From: Torreya grandis | Lineage: Eukaryota; Streptophyta; Pinopsida; Cupressales; Taxaceae | Assembly (NCBI GenBank): GCA_037957365.1 | Contig: JARHVA010007797.1 | Coordinates: forward strand, 499,001-563,000 | DNA length: 64,000 nucleotides | Reading direction: 5' to 3' | Shown: positions 61,034-64,000 of the stretch, piece after piece | Layout of the letters: every line of letters begins with the position of its first letter | How positions within the stretch are numbered: the first letter of the stretch is position 1 | Notes under the pieces: generated by a model | Told to the model about the DNA's origin: nothing | Databases searched by the model: none | The model's input: only the letters and a program-made list of their open reading frames with translations | Program-made: the position numbers and the translations under genes

Positions 61034-62170
61034 GGTCCTCCTACTTGCTTACACAACCATTTTAGGCTCTTATTTCACTGATTCTTAGTCATCCACAACA
61101 TTTAATACTTAACCCTTTCAAACCTAGGTAGTTCTCTCAGGTCCAAATCCATCCCCCAGGTCTCATTCCCTCTAGACAATAACACTTCAGTTAAATAGGT
61201 ACACTGAAACCTAGGGTGTCAAGTTTTTAGCATTATTGTCTAAGTGTAAAATAGGTTCTAATGGTAATTTTATCAAATCCTTATCCTAATTCATGTCAGC
61301 CTAATGCAAATTCATTTAACCCATGATCATTAAATCCCCTATAAAAGTTTATTCAAATTCTATTTAGAAGGGTTGGCACTCATTTACAAGAGAGAAGAAA
61401 TAATACTATCACTCGGGCACTTATCCCTATTCTCTACATACATCCATCCAATAATATTCAAGCTTATTCAAACCCTCATACCAGTCCCTAGTCATTCCAA
61501 GTACACCCAATTTCAAATTTACTTAAATTTTGATCACACTATTATACCAATCACTTCAATGGGAGAACTACGTATAGATTGATCCCTCCTTAGAGTATTA
61601 GTATGTAGGCAATGTGCCCACACATGAGGTGTGAAGTGTGTACAATGTATCCTTTACACACTAATCCATTTTCCCTATTTTAAAAATTTCTATTTAATTA
61701 CATAAAAGACACAAGCAGATGAAGAATTATCTCTACATGGAGTTCCATTGATAGCAAAGATCTAAAATTTGGTACACAAGCTCACACAGACACTATGAAC
61801 AAAACCTAAAAAAATCATATCTTTATGAGTAGTTTGGACAACAATTACAAGACCAGGACTATCACACTGGGCAATAAGGTGTCTTATTTTCTATGGTCCT
61901 ATCTCATCAGAAAATGAACTCCATATCTTAGTTTATAATAGTGTCTAAGTATTTTTCCTCCAATATTAGACTCTGTCTCAGCCCTAATAGCCTGGATTAA
62001 ACTAAGTCATATTTTCTCTCAATCATTACTATTTTTAGAAAAATTAAAAATACTATTTATTTACATAAAATTAGTGGATTAATTATTTCATATCATTTAT
62101 TTATTTTATCTACTCAAATCCATTTTTTATCTATGAATTAAACATCTAATTTCTCAAAAATAATAAAACA
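61034..62170 (+). repeat. E2 shared middle LTR
   Basis: About 1,137 bases aligned with 54,264-55,408. It ends in taataaaaca like the left LTR, but is followed by protease-side internal sequence and not by the PBS-like site. An open frame at 61,373-61,582 is incidental. Confidence 0.82.
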
Positions 62171-64000
62171 TACCATGCACATCCTCCATCAGTTACATAC
62201 TAGGCACCTTTAGTTGAATCATATATTTTGAGTGGTATGATAGGTGTGTGTGAGTCTAAGATTCCAACTAGACCTTTTATATCCTTCTAAAATTAGGGGA
62301 TTGTTGAAGATAATTTAGATTATAATGTACTTTTTATAAGAGCACATATTCATAATGAACCCATTCACATATTCTCATTGATAATGGGTCCAATGTCAAC
62401 ATTTGCACCATTACATTATTACAGCATTTGGGATATTAAAAATATGATATAAAACTAATAAATATAGTTATTATTGGATTTAGTGGGCACATATATAGTA
62501 CATTAGGTGAGATTGTACTTCCTTTATAGACTAGTCCAACACATGTGACCACAATTTCGCTATAGTTACTAGTGTAGGAGTTTTGTATATGTTACTTGGT
62601 CACCCATAGATTCAAATAATTTAAGAATTACCACTTACATTTTATAAATTCATGAAATTCATTCACACTAATCAATTTATTACAATTGGTGGAGTTCCAT
62701 ATGAGTTACCACTCCACAATTTAGAGCCATCTCCTTTGTAGTCACCAGTTTTAGCTTCTCCACCTGTTTTAGTTTCCCCACTAGTTATAGTTATTGATGT
62801 GATATAGATTTAGACACAATTACGACATATATCACCAATATAGAGGGTTAATACACCTCCATATCTTTGGGATTCTAGATAGCTTCTAGCTACATTATTC
62901 ACACCCCTAATAGTTTCATTGAGATCTCATGCATCTACACATAAAGCACATATCTGGAGAGCTTCTCCTACTTTTAAATGGGTCCCTAAGAGCCCTACAA
63001 TTGCATTCAATTCTTAGAGTTATAAACTTACCCCATAATCAATTTCTAATTTACATATTTTAGAATATTTACAATTCATATAACTTATAAAATCATAGTC
63101 TCAACCTTTCCATCATGCTTCACGATCACATACCATACCTTTGTTTGATATAGGACACCATGATAGGGAGTTTCATCTAAGACTCATTATTTAGTATCAT
63201 TTCTTCTTAGTATTTCATATACATATATTATTTAAAAAATACAAAACCATTATACCATTTTAAAAATACCAAAAAAATCAAATATATAAAAAAATACAAA
63301 AACTTTTTGATTGTATGCATCATCCATGCTTTACATTGCTACTACTATGCTAGGACTTACATTTTCTATTTCATGTTATTGTTTGTATATTTATCTACAT
63401 TACCATGCTTCATTTGATCTTATTTGAGTATGTGTAGTGACATCCAGATCCTTGACTACTTCACTCTACCCATTAAGGGGGCATCTTACTTCTACATTTG
63501 AGACACACATCAATATACATACCCATTGGGGGAATATTATACATGACTACACCATCCAAGTTATGTCATTCCTACACTACACATTCCAAGTTATCATGTT
63601 GATGTACATTAATTACTAGATTACATAGATTACTATATCAACATTTCACCAGTATCTAGCACTTGTTTATCTCTTTAACATATACATAGTCTTGTACTTA
63701 TCATGTCTTGTATAATTTCACTCTTACTTTGATTATTTAAATGTGATTATATCTTTCTAATTATTATTTTCTTCGTTATCTTGCTTAGTGTAGCTTGTTG
63801 GATTGCATTTCTAGTTCCTACTTGTCTCTTATCTGTACCTTAGGACATTTTCTAATGTCTTTTGCTTCTATTCATGTGTGTGTACCTTTTGACATTTTCC
63901 AATATCCCTTACATGTGCTCTTCTATGTGCCTATGTCCCTCATGCCAATCTTGATTATTCTATGGTATGTGTATGTGGCATTTTAACATGCCTTGTATGT
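62171..64000 (+). mobile_element. Second partial E2 unit: LTR fused to protease region, runs off the window
   Basis: Aligns with 57,658-59,480 of the first unit. The protease remnant at about 62,380-62,720 is worse than in the first copy; the shared word gagttccatatgagttacca lies at 62,693-62,712. The 3' words attaagggggcatc (63,472) and ccattgggggaat (63,523) are kept. PBS, leader and all of gag (about 2.25 kb) are missing. The unit continues past 64,000, so its right LTR is not visible. Open frames at 63,437-63,619 and 63,795-63,986 are incidental. Confidence 0.8.

Overview
The window is gene-poor, AT-rich plant repeat DNA. I see no intact host gene, tRNA, rRNA or CRISPR array. Plant origin is shown by a plant mobile domain (PMD) frame, an L1-type LINE with zinc-binding-RT and RNase H domains, Ty3/gypsy gag with CX2HX4HX4C knuckles, and Ty1/copia elements primed by initiator tRNA-Met. 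The scarcity of CpG, the decay of most frames and the nesting suggest a seed plant with a very large genome, perhaps a gymnosperm; the species is not recognisable.

Layout. 1-6,640: a decayed gag-only Ty3/gypsy-like element (E0) whose LTR tail is at both ends. 6,690-8,390: an Asp/Tyr-rich gag-like remnant and diverged AT-rich DNA. 8,391-8,769: a large compound TG/CA microsatellite. 11,040-11,640: an unidentified Lys-rich decayed frame on the minus strand. 12,450-16,159 plus 26,972-27,990: one minus-strand LINE split by an insertion. 16,160-26,966: the inserted LTR element (E1), complete with a CTAGG target duplication, PPT, PBS-like site and gag on the minus strand, and a PMD frame on the opposite strand. 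29,390-30,245: Ty3/gypsy reverse transcriptase remnant. 33,715-36,735 and 48,984-52,003: two diverged copies of a roughly 3-kb non-coding repeat in direct orientation. 37,930-42,202: a structurally complete but internally deleted copia element (C1) with an ATATC duplication, Met-tRNA PBS, PPT and about 1.1-kb LTRs. About 42,600-47,360: a second, much older copia element (C2) with all pol domains traceable. 54,264-64,000: a gag-protease-only Ty3/gypsy element (E2), followed by a partial second copy that shares the middle LTR and lacks about 2.25 kb starting exactly at the LTR edge.

How the parts relate. E1 and E2 share LTR, PBS-like, leader and 3' internal sequence but lie in opposite orientations. 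Only E1 carries the PMD frame; E2 has a protease where E1 shows none. Neither has a visible reverse transcriptase, so both probably depended on enzymes supplied in trans. The most interesting system is therefore a non-autonomous gag retrotransposon family, one member of which carries an antisense PMD gene and jumped into a LINE endonuclease. C1 adds a second oddity: a recurring 14-bp CpG palindrome found both in its LTRs and in its internal region.
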